Shown here: positions 45,458-57,799 of the stretch, piece after piece | Position numbering within the stretch: position 1 is the first letter of the stretch | Layout of the letters: every line of letters begins with the position of its first letter | Assembly (NCBI RefSeq): GCF_025766255.1 | Contig: NW_026516838.1 | Span: forward strand, 1-64,000 | Direction: 5' to 3' | Length of the DNA stretch: 64,000 nt | Origin: Zychaea mexicana | Taxonomy: Eukaryota > Mucoromycota > Mucoromycetes > Mucorales > Lichtheimiaceae | Program-made: the position numbers and the translations under genes | Notes under the pieces: model-generated | Database searches by the model: none | What the model was told of the DNA's origin: nothing | What the model saw: only the letters and a program-made list of their open reading frames with translations

Positions 45458-48375
45458 ATGTCTTCACCACCTTCCCCGGCGTCTGGCATTGTCTCTGCCA
45501 ACATCAAACTATTTAACAGCAAATCCGACCATGACTCGTTGCTGCCTCCACCACCGCCGCCACCGAATACTCGCCCTGCTTCAAGTAATAGTAACAACAA
45601 TAATAATAAGCACCAACTACAGCAGCACTCCCACAATCCAGCGGCGATAACCACTACTTCATCCCAACCAGGGCCGAGATCTCCTGTACCTCCATTACCG
45701 CCTAAACCAAAGCCGACCTTTTTACGAGAATATGAATCGAAACAACCGCCACCTCCAGTACAGCAACGTCCAGTACCCAATAATAGCACAAAACCGCCGT
45801 TACCACTGCCACAACAGCCAACACGTCCATCCATTGCTGTAGTAGCAGCGGATGCACCACCAATGCCTCCACCACGGCCCAACCCGGCAACATTACGCTC
45901 ATTAAGCAAGGTGTCTGCTGTAGATCAACAGCATTACCAGTCCGACGCAGCAAACCCGCCGGTAATGACGACGATAACACCCACATCGACAGGAGGCGGG
46001 AGTGGGAAACACGTTATCAATGGAAATGGTATTATCACTCATGTTGGAACTACCACGTCAAATGCTCTTAAAGGTGTTCTGGATCGAGTTGTAGGAAGTG
46101 TCAGTGGTAAGTGTTAGGAACATTTATTGGAGAAATGCGGAGGATGTTAGAGGATAATTGTTAAGAAACAGACACAAAGAAAAGGGGGTGGGCAATTTAG
46201 TAATGGTTATAGTACATTTCAAGAGAGGCTGTGATTAACTCACGCTGTTTTCTCTACTGCTTTGTACAAAGATTTTTGGGGTTCGGGCAGTACGTCTTCA
46301 GCATCATCCACGACATCAGAAAAAGCGAAAATCTCGTCGCCGTACAACCTTATTCATGTCACACACGTGGGATTCAACGCACAGACGGGCGAATTTACTG
46401 GGCTACCACGCGAGTGGCATGTTCTTCTGCAACAAAGCGGCATTTCCAAGCGAGAACAACAGGCAAATCCACAGGCAGTGTTGGACGTGATTGGATTTTA
46501 CAAGGAGACGCGCGAACAGTCTGAGGATGGGGTATGGGAAAAGTTTGGTAATGCGCATCCAAGGCATTTCTCAAGCGAGGTTGTGAAACGCATGACACCA
46601 CCTCCGTTACCGCAACGTGCAAGGCCAAGACTTGTGGTTGTGGACTCAACAGCCGAGGAAAGTAACGAAAACATCAATGCCAAGCCCGAGCTGCCAGCGC
46701 GTCCGTCACCGCCTACAATTCCGGCACGTCCGCCTCGACCACCTTCACCACCTGAACGTAAGGGGTTTTAAATTCATTGTTTGGAGAAGCGAGGGAAATC
46801 AAAGAGAGGAAGGCTAACTTGGACATGTGTGGTCAAATGTCGTAATATAGAGGAAACTGAAGAAGCAGCATCTGTCAGTATCGCTGAACGACTGCATCAA
46901 TTTGAGAATAAATCACGTCCGACGATTCCGACCAGCAGCAAACCGCCACCACCAAAACCACCATTATCGACGAAACCCACATTTGCTATGAAACCGAGTA
47001 CGAGCAGTAATACCAACAAAATTGATGAAGATACTACTACAACTACTACCACCACCACTACCACCACCCCTACTACAACTACTACTCCACAATCACCTAA
47101 GCCATCTGTATCATCATCCTCTTCATCCTCTTCTACTCCTATAATCACAACCACGCCTGCTATCTCGACGACACAGCAACCACCTGTTGCACCTCCACGA
47201 CCGAAATTAGCCAACAAGCCCAAAACCACTGAACGGCGGAAATCGCAACTGGATATGCCAAGCAGCAACAACCACAAAAATAATAACAATAATGCCGACG
47301 TGTATATTTCGCCTGTGGCGGCACCGCTCGATCCAGCTATGGACACAGGACCACCCCCAGAACCACGAGTGCGTCGACGAGAACAAAAACGACAAAAAGA
47401 TGCTGCAAGGGATGCTGAGATCTTGGCAGAGTTGCGCGCCATCTGTACAGATGCCGATCCTACCAAACTTTATCGGAATATGGTCAAAATTGGTCAAGGG
47501 TAAATATTTACTTTTAAAAAGGAAAGGCGTGCAGGAAAAAATTAACGAACCATGCTGGATATCTTTCTTTTAGAGCGTCTGGTGGCGTGTATACCGCACA
47601 ATCGGTGGATACCAACATTTCGGTCGCCATCAAACAAATGAATCTTGCGCAACAGCCCAAAAAGGAACTCATTATTAATGAGATCTTGGTTATGCGCGAG
47701 GCACAGCACAACAACATTGTCAACTTTATCGACTCGTTTCTGGTGACAGGCGAACTATGGGTTGTGATGGAGTACATGGAGGGAGGCTCGTTAACGGATG
47801 TTGTGACGACAAACATGATGACCGAGGCACAGATTGCAACAGTATGTCGTGAAGCGCTGCAAGGCATCCACCATCTGCACCATTTGGATATCATCCATCG
47901 CGATATCAAGTCGGACAATGTTCTTCTGGGGCTGAATGGTCAAGTCAAGCTGACGGATTTTGGTTTCTGCGCACGGCTGAATGATGAAGAGATGCGGACA
48001 ACCATGGTTGGCACGCCCTATTGGATGGCTCCGGAAGTTGTTACACGAAAGGAGTATGGCCCGCGGATTGATGTATGGTCGTTGGGCATTATGGTTATTG
48101 AGATGATTGAGGGCGAGCCGCCGTATTTGCACGAGAACCCATTGCGCGCTCTGTACTTGATCGCCACCAATGGAACACCCACATTACAGCATCCGGAGGC
48201 ATTATCGGAATCCTTATCCGACTTTTTACGGCAATCGCTCCAAGTGGATAGTCGGACGCGACCAGATGCAGATGTTCTGTTGCAACATCCGTTTTTGAAC
48301 AAGGCCGAGCCTGTGCAAAAATTGATTCCCTTGATCAAAGCCAGTCGTGACATCCGTAAAGCTCACGAGTCCTGA
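45458..48375 (+). CDS. p21-activated (PAK/Ste20) serine-threonine protein kinase
   Basis: Cdc42/Rac effector kinase acting in polarity and MAPK signalling. Four exons: 45458-46106, 46272-46757, 46851-47499, 47574-48375; all phases close, 861 residues. Order: proline-rich disordered N-terminus (PPPPPPP near residue 28; repeated PPxPP SH3 ligands), CRIB domain [15 protein letters not shown] around 237-265, a long Pro/Ser/Thr-rich linker with a polyThr run, then the kinase domain from about 590: glycine loop GQGASGGVY, VAIKQMN lysine, [18 protein letters not shown], and [12 protein letters not shown] activation segment typical of PAKs. No PH domain before the CRIB, so it is Ste20/Shk1-like rather than Cla4-like. 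A second open frame upstream of the ATG is ignored. Confidence 0.95.
47033..47086 (+). repeat. ACN trinucleotide repeat encoding polythreonine
   Basis: Run of ACT/ACA/ACC codons in the PAK linker: twelve threonines, one proline, then five threonines. Strain-variable length is likely. Confidence 0.85.
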
Positions 48376-48587
48376 AAAAATTATTTGTGCTTTTATATAC
48401 GCTTACTACTTTTCATCTATATACCTTTTTTCTCACTATAAACACTCTTTTCATTCGCCCTCCCCATCGCTTCTTCTAATTCAATGTAAATAACTTTTCT
48501 CTAATCGTGTGCTGATAAAAGAAGACATATTATTCTAATAATACATGTTATTGTTATTATAGTAATTACCATTAATTATCAAAAAAA

Positions 48588-49498
48588 CTACCTAGAGGCT
48601 ATAAAATGGGAGAATACAGTAGTATGTTTGATTAGAATACATACTTATCAAGTAAAACGAGGTGTTAGTGGACTAAATAAGATGATGCACTCACATAACC
48701 AATTGGAAAAGATAGATTTCTTTGTTTCAGCCAAAGCGGTGCGTGCCTCAATTTCTTCTTCTGTGACCTTGATAATCATAACGGGACAAGGACAATTCTT
48801 GGCGAGATGATCCGACACAGAGCCAAGAATCGAACTATAATAAATGACACAAACAAACAAACAAACAAAAAAGTAAACAAATAGTTCCCAATCAATGTTC
48901 CATTTATCTCTGAACAAACCTTTTAAATTTTCCAAAACCACGCGATCCGGTCATTAAAAATGTTGGTTTCACACTTTGACAGTAATCCTGCAGGGATTGT
49001 TTGGGATCGCCTTGTACCACCTCGACTTTGACATGTTGGAACTATCATGTAATATTATGCATAAAATTCTTGTAAGATTGAGTGTCACAGAATATAGAGA
49101 TAATAACAACTCACCGAGTTTTTCTGGAGAACTTTCGCCACTGCCAACAACATGTCTTCCTTGGCTTCTATTTGAATCTTTTCATTTTGGTCTTTGGCTT
49201 GGCTGGTGGTTTGTGCGTCGAACGATGGCATGCTTGCCATGACGGAATTGCCATTTGATGTCTGCTGTGTCAGTGACGAGAAGAAGTCCTGCTGAGGCAA
49301 AATGTGTACCAGACGGATATCATCATCGGGTTGCAATAACCCAGTCCGAATTGTCTTGTCTAGAAGAGCATCGCTTGCGCGCGTCTGATCATATGCGATT
49401 ACAATCGTACGGCCCGATTTGACGGATTCAGTAGGTTGATGGCGTGGGCGAGGTAAGAACTCCCGAGGAAGCGTCAAGTAATCTTCTGATGATGCCAT
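48588..49498 (-). CDS. Universal stress protein (UspA family)
   Basis: Cytosolic nucleotide-binding-fold stress protein. Four exons: 49498-49115, 49041-48920, 48834-48695 and a very short last exon 48598-48588; phases close to 218 residues ending NWLSSR. If the last GTGAGT donor at 48694 is not used, the frame reads on to a stop at 48648 instead. The UspA fold shows as TIVIAYDQTRASDALLDKTI, DDIRLVHILPQQD, VEVVQGDPKQSLQDYC, and the ATP-binding end MTGSRGFGKFKRSSILGSVSDHLAKNCPCPVMII (given here in parts: MTGSRGFGKF, SILGSVSDHLA, CPCPVMIIK). The G-x2-G-x9-G-S type loop is present in modified form. Runs convergent to the PAK gene. Confidence 0.87.
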
Positions 49499-50251
49499 GA
49501 ATGTATATGTGTAATGAATAGCTTAAAGAAATTCGAAAGGAAAAAAGAAGTGGTATGTACTACCGGGGTTATATATTGTGAAATGTTTTAAAAAACAGGT
49601 TGATTTCGCGCATTTTGAGGTCTATCAAAGAAGTGAAACCAAGCGGTTAAACATTCAACTGAAAGCGAGCTGATGTTTATCCCTAGGTCAACCCGTGCTC
49701 CTGTTCCAGACATGTGAAGACCAAAGTGATCGTTTGCTACTACGGTTATAAGGAAGCAAGTCCCGTGCCAAATGACACCTATCATTATCGCTGTTGCTAA
49801 AGTACTTTGTGCATTTTTGGATTGAGATTTAAAAAATCAAAATACTTAGGCGGGGTATGTCTGCATAATGTCGCGCGATAATTTCATCGGACGTGACGGC
49901 AAATATGGCCTAACCGTGGAACTTCTTCACAGAAAAAGTGTAAGTATCTCATCAATCGAAAGATATTTGTCGAAAAGAGCGCCATCATGCTTCCGTAGCC
50001 ATGGTAGCGGCATATATTGGTTACTATGGCATATATGCAGCACCATTATATAGTTGTCATGGGCATCCGCCCCCGCTGGCTGTACTAAACAGCGCTTGCC
50101 TTCTTGATTGCATAAGTTTTTATATGTGTCTGCATAAACTTTGTGTGAAATTTTTTCTTTAAAAAATATGGGTTATTCCCATGCAACGTATCTGCCTATT
50201 TCCCTTTGACCACACACACTTTCTCTTTTAACTGGTTTTGATTGCGACAAT
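49499..50251. other. Intergenic between divergent genes
   Basis: Promoters of the USP (-) and the disordered protein (+). At 49868-49939 there is an ATG-initiated exon-like frame (MSRDNFIGRDGKYGL, ending RKS) followed by a perfect GTAAGTAT donor, but no matching downstream exon was found. It may be a decayed gene start. Confidence 0.5.
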
Positions 50252-52080
50252 ATGAATCGTTTTACAACTGACGATCATGGTCGCGACCGTGAAAGCGATT
50301 ATACACAGCTGTCGAGCTATAGTCCTCAGGACAGTCCAACCCAAGCACCGACACGCCATTACGACGAAGACTCGTACCATCCTACGCGTCAAGAACGACG
50401 TCAAGGCAGTATCACGGGTGACGAGTCCGGTGGATTGAGCAGTCATAGTCATAGCAAAAATCGGTCTATTGCAGATATGATCGAACAGCGTTGGAAAGGC
50501 AAGCAAATCGAGACCAAAAGACAGCGGCAGCAACCTTACGGTGATGACGATCAAAACAATTCACAGCACCCAACGCAGCGTCCCATGTTTTTGAGTCGCC
50601 CAAGTATGGAGCCTGAAGAACGGCGCGAATCGTTTGTCCAAAAAATCGAAGCTGCGGGCCAAAATGGTAATCGAACATTGAAACACACATAATGGATGTA
50701 AAATTTGAAAAAGATTCTATTGACTTTACTCTGGCTGATTTATTAGTATTTCGAAGATCGTCATCAAGCACGGAGTCATTGATTGATAAATTGTCGGAGA
50801 CGCTGAATGCATGGAGCACAGGTATCGATGGAGTCTCATCGCCAGAGCAACGCGGAAAGAAGGTGTCACCAGAGCAGCAGCAATCACAGCATCCTCCCTC
50901 GGGGCAAGAACGAGAACAAGACCAAGGACGACCCATTTCCATGAGTGTTAAAACGGCTGAGCAAGAAGAGCAGCACGGAGAAAGTCCATTGCATAATAAA
51001 TTTCCTCTCCCAGCGCAAAGTCAAAGCAAGTCAGCAGAGCAAAGGCAACAAGACCGTCACTCCTGGCCCTTGTCCTTGTTGTTCAACCAACAGCATTATG
51101 ATCAAGATCAGCAGCAAGTACAAGGTTCACGCCGCATGTCTTGGTCTGATCGTGCATTTTCTTTCCTTTTCCAGCATACAATGACGGGTAACAAGCCTTT
51201 TGAATGGCGCGAGCAAGAAGATATTGAATTCCAGGGGTCTGATGTGGCCTACGATGAGGTGCAAGGCATGTTTAAACTATGGAAATTCTCAGCACCAGCA
51301 ACAACACCATCGTCATCCGCCGTATCACGATCATCCAAATCCCCTGTTTCGAACGCTGCTACAGCAGCGTCGTCAACACCGTCGAGTATCACGACCGACA
51401 GAAGCAAGAGCAAAGATCACGATAACCCATACGAGCACAATGCATATCAACACGAGTTTCCATCACCTCCTAAACTGCGCGTGCGTAACGAATCTTTGCC
51501 AACCGGCAAGCAGGCTATCCACCATGCTGAAATCATCCCACCATCATCAACGCGCAAAGGATCTATCGAGAACTGGCCAAGCGAATCATATGCTAACGTG
51601 GCTCGCCGTAGTATGTCCCACGAGACGACCAACGGTACGAAAAACAAAAACGGCAAAAACGGAAACAACATTAAAAATTGGTTCAATGCTGATCCCGAAA
51701 GCGGTCGCGTCAAGGTCCCACCCTTGTCAGTCCCCGGTGCTCCTAGTGAGCAAAGTTCCAAGTCTCTCTATGATGCTACAGGCATAATAGCAAACACGTC
51801 GAAAAAGAACAAGAGCGCGTATGATCCTCAGTCAAATAAAAACAAGTTTCACGTGGTGCATCATAAGAAGCATCCTGAAGAAGATCAAGGAATTCCAGAT
51901 CGCGAGCCACGGTTCGATAGTGATTTTGAAAACTGGAAGCCCTCGCCGGAAGGCAACACCAGAAGGCACACGAGTCATTGGCCAGATAGCTATCAGATCA
52001 AGGATGAAAATAAGCATCGCGCCAGCATTACAAAGAATGTGTGGGTTGCGCAGGCAGATGCACAGCACGGTTTTAAATAA
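50252..52080 (+). CDS. Uncharacterised disordered protein, 582 residues
   Basis: I do not recognise this protein. Two exons, 50252-50666 and 50747-52080, join in phase (G|TA TTT) through a GTAATC...TTAG intron. The start MNRFTTDDHG is the first ATG after a CT-rich leader. Composition is Ser, Gln, Lys, Asp and Pro rich throughout, with no membrane segment, no Cys cluster and no globular domain visible. Short patches that could be conserved motifs: SIADMIEQRWKGKQIETK, ESLIDKLSETLNAWSTG, IKNWFNADPESGRVKVP, FENWKPSPEG and NVWVAQADAQHGF. The IADMIEQRWKGK and EKLSETLNAW patches look like amphipathic helices. It may be a scaffold or stress-granule-type protein; that is a guess. Confidence 0.7.
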
Positions 52081-52188
52081 AGTAGAAAATACTCGGAGCT
52101 TGAAATAAACTTAATTTACGCGTTTGGTTACCAAAAAACGCGTTCTTCTCGTTTCCTTATACTCGTGTGTGTGTGTGCGTGTGAAACC

Positions 52189-55100
52189 ATGGCAGGTCAG
52201 AAAAAACAAGCAACATTGTAAGAATCGATCCTCCAAATCTGTCTCCATGGAAAATAATATATGCGAGTGAACGTTAATTGTGTCTTTTGCTTTGATCTGT
52301 AATAGGGATTTCTTTGGAGGAAAGAAAAAAAACAAAACCGCCAGTAGTAGCACTACTGAAAAAACAAGCAACAAAGATGCAGCAGAAGCAGCAACAACCG
52401 CAGGTACACTAACTCGTATCAACTACATACTATTTAAAAAAAAGGTGTCACTCAGTACAATTGATCGATTAACGAATTATTGTGTACATTCAGGCGACAA
52501 GCGCAAACGTCCTTTATCGGACGATTCTGAGGAAGCTGCTTATGAGGATACTACGAAAAAGCAAAAACCACTAGTTGCTGACGACGAAGAGGACGAGGAA
52601 ATGAAAGAGGCAGAAGCACAAGAAAAAGAACAAAAGCGAGAGTCGCAGGATGACAAGACCGCTGCTCAAGTCATGTTTGTATTTAATACTTTGTTTAGAT
52701 CACACTTATATTTGAAGATTTTAATGTGCTTCTGTATACGTTTCGTTACCTGATTTACAGGGCATGTTTCTCGACTGCAGACACAAGCTCTAAACTTGGT
52801 ATGACATGGAAGGCAGGAAGCGAGTGAGTATTTGAGATATACGCATATGTCAATCATCACTGGTGCTAAATAATATGTGTACAGTGTACCTTACTCAGTT
52901 TTGTGTACGACTTTCGAAGCATGCGAAGCAACAACAAAACGCCTAGAAATTACCGAGTATCTGGTCACATTGTTTGTCGAAGTAATCAGAAAGAAGTCGG
53001 ATGACTTATTGAGCACGCTTTACATGTGTATCAACAAGGTATAACAAAAATTAGGAAATAATTGTATTAGTTGAAGGGAAAAAGGATGGATGGATGGGAT
53101 GCTTCTAAGCGCTACAGTGTGATACTCATGCTCCAAATCGTTTATTTCATTCAGCTATGTCCTGATTATGAAGGTTTGGAACTTGGTATCGGTGAATCGT
53201 TGTTGATCAAATCTATCGAAAAGTCTACTGGACGCACTGTAAAGGAAATTCAGAAGGATTACCATGAAACGGGTGACCTTGGTACTGTTGCGAAGGTAAC
53301 GTTATGCGAAGGCATTTTAGAGAATTTGATGGAAAAGAAAGAAAAAAGCAAAAGTAATCGAATGAGCACATTTGAAGTTTATGTATACTTACAATCGTCA
53401 GTAGAATAGTAAAAATTCACAGCGTGTGTTGTTCCCACCCAAACCATTGACTGTGAGCCATGTCTTCAAGACTTTGAAAGCAATAGCCAAAATTGAAGGA
53501 AAATCTGTAAATTGATATAACATACCAGAGCTTGGGAGGAGGTGAATTTAATCCACAACATTAACACCCCTTTTCTCGTCTGCTTAGTCTCAAAACAGCA
53601 AGATCGATAAGATCCGAAGTTTGCTGACTGCTTGTAAAGGCAACGAAGCAAAATATTTGATCAGACAACTCGAAGGCAAGCTCCGAATTGGTCTCGCAGA
53701 ACAAACGGTCCTATCAGCTTTGGCACATTCAGTCGTACTAAGCAAGCCAGAATCAGCAAAGATGAAGACAGAAGAAAAGGAGCAAAAGCTTACATATGCA
53801 GTGGATCTTATCAAATCAGTGTACAAGTAAGTTTCTTCTTTTTTTCCCGTAATTGAAAGTGGACATAGTGTTAAGATCATGGAATTGGTTGCTAATATTA
53901 GGATCTATACAGTCAACTTCCCTCATATGACATGATTGTGCCTGCACTGCTCGAATATTCATTGGATGAACTTGAAGACCGGTGCAAAATGCGAGCAGGT
54001 ATATATGCATACAAGGGGAGGGAAAAGTAAACTGCGTTGTTCACAAAGCTCTTTGTATATTAAGCTGGAACCGGATGTTTATTTAGGAATCCCACTTAAG
54101 CCCATGTTGGCGCACCCCACAAAGAGTTTGACCGAAGTATTAGATCGATTCGAAGGACATCCATTTACATGCGAATTTAAATATGACGGTGAGAGAGCAC
54201 AGGTAATACTTTGGTCATTCATATGATATGTATCCAACTTTGAAAATATGTGCTAAAAGCGAAATGTGTTATCGTTATCAATGTTAGATCCACAAACTAC
54301 CGGATGGCAGCACAAAAATTTACAGTCGAAACTCTGAAGATATGTCTGTACGTTACCCTGACGTTGTTGAGAAGTTGAAAAAATGGGTCAAGCCATCCAC
54401 ATCATCGTTTATCCTGGACTGCGAAGCCGTTGCGTGGGATCGTGAAAAGAAGTGCATATTGCCATTCCAGGTTCTTAGCACTCGCAAGCGAAAAGATGTC
54501 AAGGAAGAAGAAATCACTGTTCAAGTTGCTATATTCGCATTTGATTGTCTCTATATGAACGGCGAGGTAACATTGCTTTTGCTGTTTCTCTATACCTTTC
54601 AACCGTCGGGATAAACTAATTTTAACGTTTACTCGTGGCAATCTTGAATATAACCTAGTCATTGTTGCAAGAATCACTCAATGTACGACGACAAAAATTG
54701 CGTGAAGGATTCGAAGAAACCGAGAACGAATTCTTCTTTGCACGCCATATGGATACCAACAATATTGAGGATATCCAAACGTTCCTGGATGTGTCCATCC
54801 ACAGCAACTGTGAAGGTCTGATGGTGAAAATCTACGATGGGGATGAAGCGTCGTACGAGCCATCCAAACGATCACGTAACTGGCTCAAGGTCAAAAAAGA
54901 TTATCTGGGCAACGGCGGCGTGGGCGACTCGATGGATCTTGTTGTTGTCGGTGCATTCCTAGGCAAAGGCAAGCGCACCAAAGTGTATGGCTCGTTCTTG
55001 CTAGCATGCTATGACCCCGAATCTGGTGACTATCAGACAGTGTGCAAGCTCGGTACTGGTTTTTCGGACGAAAACCTAAAGGAATTCTATGAAAAGCTCA

Positions 55101-55471
55101 AGGATCGTGAAGTTGAAAATGTGCCACGGTACTACCAGATTGGTGATAATCCAGAGAAACCGGATGTGTGGTTTTCACCTAAACAAGTATGGGAGGTCAA
55201 ATGTGCTGATCTGAGTATCAGTCCTCGATACATGGCTGGCGTTGGCCTAGTGGATGATACCAAAGGTATTTCGTTACGATTCCCACGGTTTGTTCGGATC
55301 CGAGATGACAAGGAACCCGAAGATTGTACAACGAACGAGCAGGTTTGTTTTCTTTTCTCTTTTTTGTTTGCTTTATATAAACATAATACGTAAAAAAGAA
55401 AAAACCCGAGGTGTTGATTGTTAATTTGCTGTTATATACTCCAGATTGTAGAGTTTTATCAAAGCCAATGA
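52189..55471 (+). CDS. CDC9: ATP-dependent DNA ligase I
   Basis: Replicative ligase that seals Okazaki fragments. Thirteen exons: 52189-52217, 52306-52403, 52494-52674, 52761-52823, 52885-53038, 53155-53295, 53405-53506, 53588-53826, 53913-53998, 54087-54202, 54288-54566, 54659-55342, 55445-55471; all phases close, 732 residues. Order: PCNA-interacting PIP box QATLDFFG at residues 7-14, a short charged nuclear segment (KRKRPL), DNA-binding domain ([36 protein letters not shown]), nucleotidyltransferase KPMLAHP then [11 protein letters not shown] with the adenylated lysine, [36 protein letters not shown], and the OB fold ending [14 protein letters not shown]. Short tail IVEFYQSQ in a 27-nt last exon. 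Very confident. Confidence 0.97.
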
Positions 55472-55623
55472 AGTCATGCTTAAACAGAAAAGAGGGGAAA
55501 AAGGAAGAGAATGTGGAATAAAGATTGCGTGATGTGAAGTGTATATAGAGAAGAAGGGGTACTTGTTATTTGCAAAGAGGGGGTAGAAAGAATTGCTGCG
55601 TGGACGTTGTGGTTGCGCTGCTG

Positions 55624-56669
55624 TTATAGCTCCATGCCAGCTGCTTCGTCTTCGGAGGATGCGTAGCTGACCGAGCTCATTTCATCCTCGTCCGAACTAT
55701 CGTCTGCTGCTGCATCTGCTGCTTCTTTTGTTGCAAAACGGGACACATAGTCTACAGTATTTCAAATCCACCATTCTTGGGTTACTTCCATTGACTACTT
55801 ACAAGTCTCCCATACTCTCTGCACTCTTCCCATTCACATATTTTCTTATACACCCAACATACCTTTGACTTTGGCCTCATATTTTGCTGGTTCTCGCATC
55901 AACAGTGCCGCTGCTTCGCCGTTCAATGGGTCTGTTGGGTTGGGATACCGCAGCAGTTGTGGTAAAAACACTTCAAATATATTGATCATGTCTACATGAT
56001 ATACACAACATGTTAGCAAACCATGTCTTCCCCTCTTTCCGTTTGTCAGTAGCCTTTCAAGCAGGACACAACGTACCGAACATTGGGCTCCACGTCTGAT
56101 TAATCACATCCAAGCAGACAGATCCGCTCCTATTAACACACAAAAATCGACTTAGTGAACACTCTTTTCTTGACTTTTCTTTTTCCTTTTCTCGCCTTCT
56201 CTTTCCTGTTGAAAAGAAACACTTGTAGAAACCGCTTGGAAAAATTAGGCTTACACTTCGTCAATGTTGGGGTGAAATATGCGGTTCATGAAACCAATGC
56301 TTGGCGATTTGTAAGGGTACTGATCTGGGAGCTCCACACGAACCTTCCATACACCACCGTTAAATGGTGCTATTGACAGACACCAGACACAGTTTTAGTA
56401 AGTCTCTGCAATGAATCTTACTCACCTTTTTTTTCACACTGTTGACTCATACTTACTATCAGTAGGCCCATGGAATCGGACGTAGAATTCCTGCATGTTG
56501 TCATTGACCAAGGTGACCTCATAATCGCTCATTAAGCTGCGGAAAGTATATCATGAATTACGTTAGTGTCAAGAAACTGCACAAAACACAAATCCTTTCA
56601 ACTTCTCAAAGCCAATATAACTTACAGCTTCATGACATCCGTTTCTATCCTCCTTCGTGGCGTTGACAT
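55624..56669 (-). CDS. UBC8: Ubiquitin-conjugating enzyme E2, UBC8/UBE2H type
   Basis: E2 of the GID/CTLH pathway that in yeast degrades gluconeogenic enzymes. Six exons: 56669-56626, 56536-56457, 56369-56255, 56129-56077, 55991-55863, 55751-55624; all phases close, 182 residues, matching UBE2H. Starts [18 protein letters not shown] block FHPNIDE; active-site cysteine about residue 85 in [15 protein letters not shown]; then [16 protein letters not shown], which is the UBE2H-specific insertion-free form. The acidic tail ([18 protein letters not shown]) is also typical of UBE2H. Runs convergent to DNA ligase I with 152 bp between stop codons. It shares a pathway with yippee-type GID components in other organisms, but the two genes are 50 kb apart here. 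Confidence 0.95.
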
Positions 56670-57799
56670 TGCTTATAGTTTAAAGTTTTCTGTTTGCGAT
56701 GGTAATTACTGTAGGAAGTATTAGCTAGTTTTATACGAGATAAAAAAGAGTAAAAATTGAGAAGAGAAGAGAGAAAGTTGCTTATAATCCCTCTGCCTCC
56801 GGTAGCGCCCTCACACGCTCCACTCACACTTGAATAACATTATCCGCACCTTGGAACTTTGCATAGTCGGACTTTTTTCATCTCTTTAGAGCCAATAGCT
56901 GGGAAATGTCTTTGGAACCAATAGCATCATTTTGAAATGCAAGAAAACCGAGTCCAGATTCGGAACGTTATCGAAGCATTTAATGTAGTTATACACCGAT
57001 AGGCTTGATCATAAAGACAAAGCAAAAACAAAGAAACTCGGATTGACAAATTTGTGTGCATTGATTTACATTTTGTCTCTGTCTCTCTCTCTCTCTGTGC
57101 GTGGGATTATGAGCTGTTGCTATAAGCTATGTATTAAGAGTTTTGATCTAGGACCGGCATCGGATAGTTATTTAACCGAGAAAGTCCACTAGAATTCATG
57201 ACACCATCACTCCGTCATATCGTCTTATGCACGAACAAAAGCTTAACTGTCTCGATCGAAAATCACAACAGGTTCGGTTTGGCGAATTAAGCAGCCAGTG
57301 CGATAAACAAACAATTTTTATCACTACCTCCTGACGCACTGCCCATAATTAAAAACTCGACCACGATAGGTTGTTTGCATAATAATAAGCAATACAACAT
57401 ACAAATAATACATCGACATCCCTAAAAAACCAAGATCACTCACAAGAAAAGATCGAAACTTCTCAATATATATTACAAGAGCGAAAATGAAGTAATTTCA
57501 AACATCTATAGTGCATACTACTATGAGCGATGCTTACTCAAATCGTTTAAATTGAAATGACAATCTACAAAAATAGTATCTCACATGGATATCGTAGAAT
57601 CTTCATAAAGTAGTACAAGTAGCATCTTAGCCCCGCATAAGTTATGTAAACCTCTATCGAGTTTATTGATATATTGTTGCTGAAAAAATGTTCTGCTGGC
57701 AAGAAGTCTTTTCCTGCTATCTCGTTTGATGAAAAATAAGCAATTGCATCAAATAACTTGCTGGATACAAAGAATTGCAGGTAAGCGCCAACAAATCTA
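56670..57799. other. Intergenic, 1.1 kb
   Basis: Promoter side of UBC8 and 3' side of the SDR gene, both minus. Contains a CT-dinucleotide tract (57082-57096) and a few short open frames (57565-57807) with no content. No gene seen. Confidence 0.6.

Noticed and set aside
45424..46010. Long minus-strand open frames opposite PAK exon 1 (161 and 94 codons)
   Set aside because: They are antisense to the proline-rich PAK exon; the glycine-rich translation mirrors Pro codons. No start or promoter support.
46897..47466. 189-codon minus-strand frame opposite the PAK linker
   Set aside because: Valine-rich run arises from the ACN repeat read backwards; a shadow of the PAK gene.
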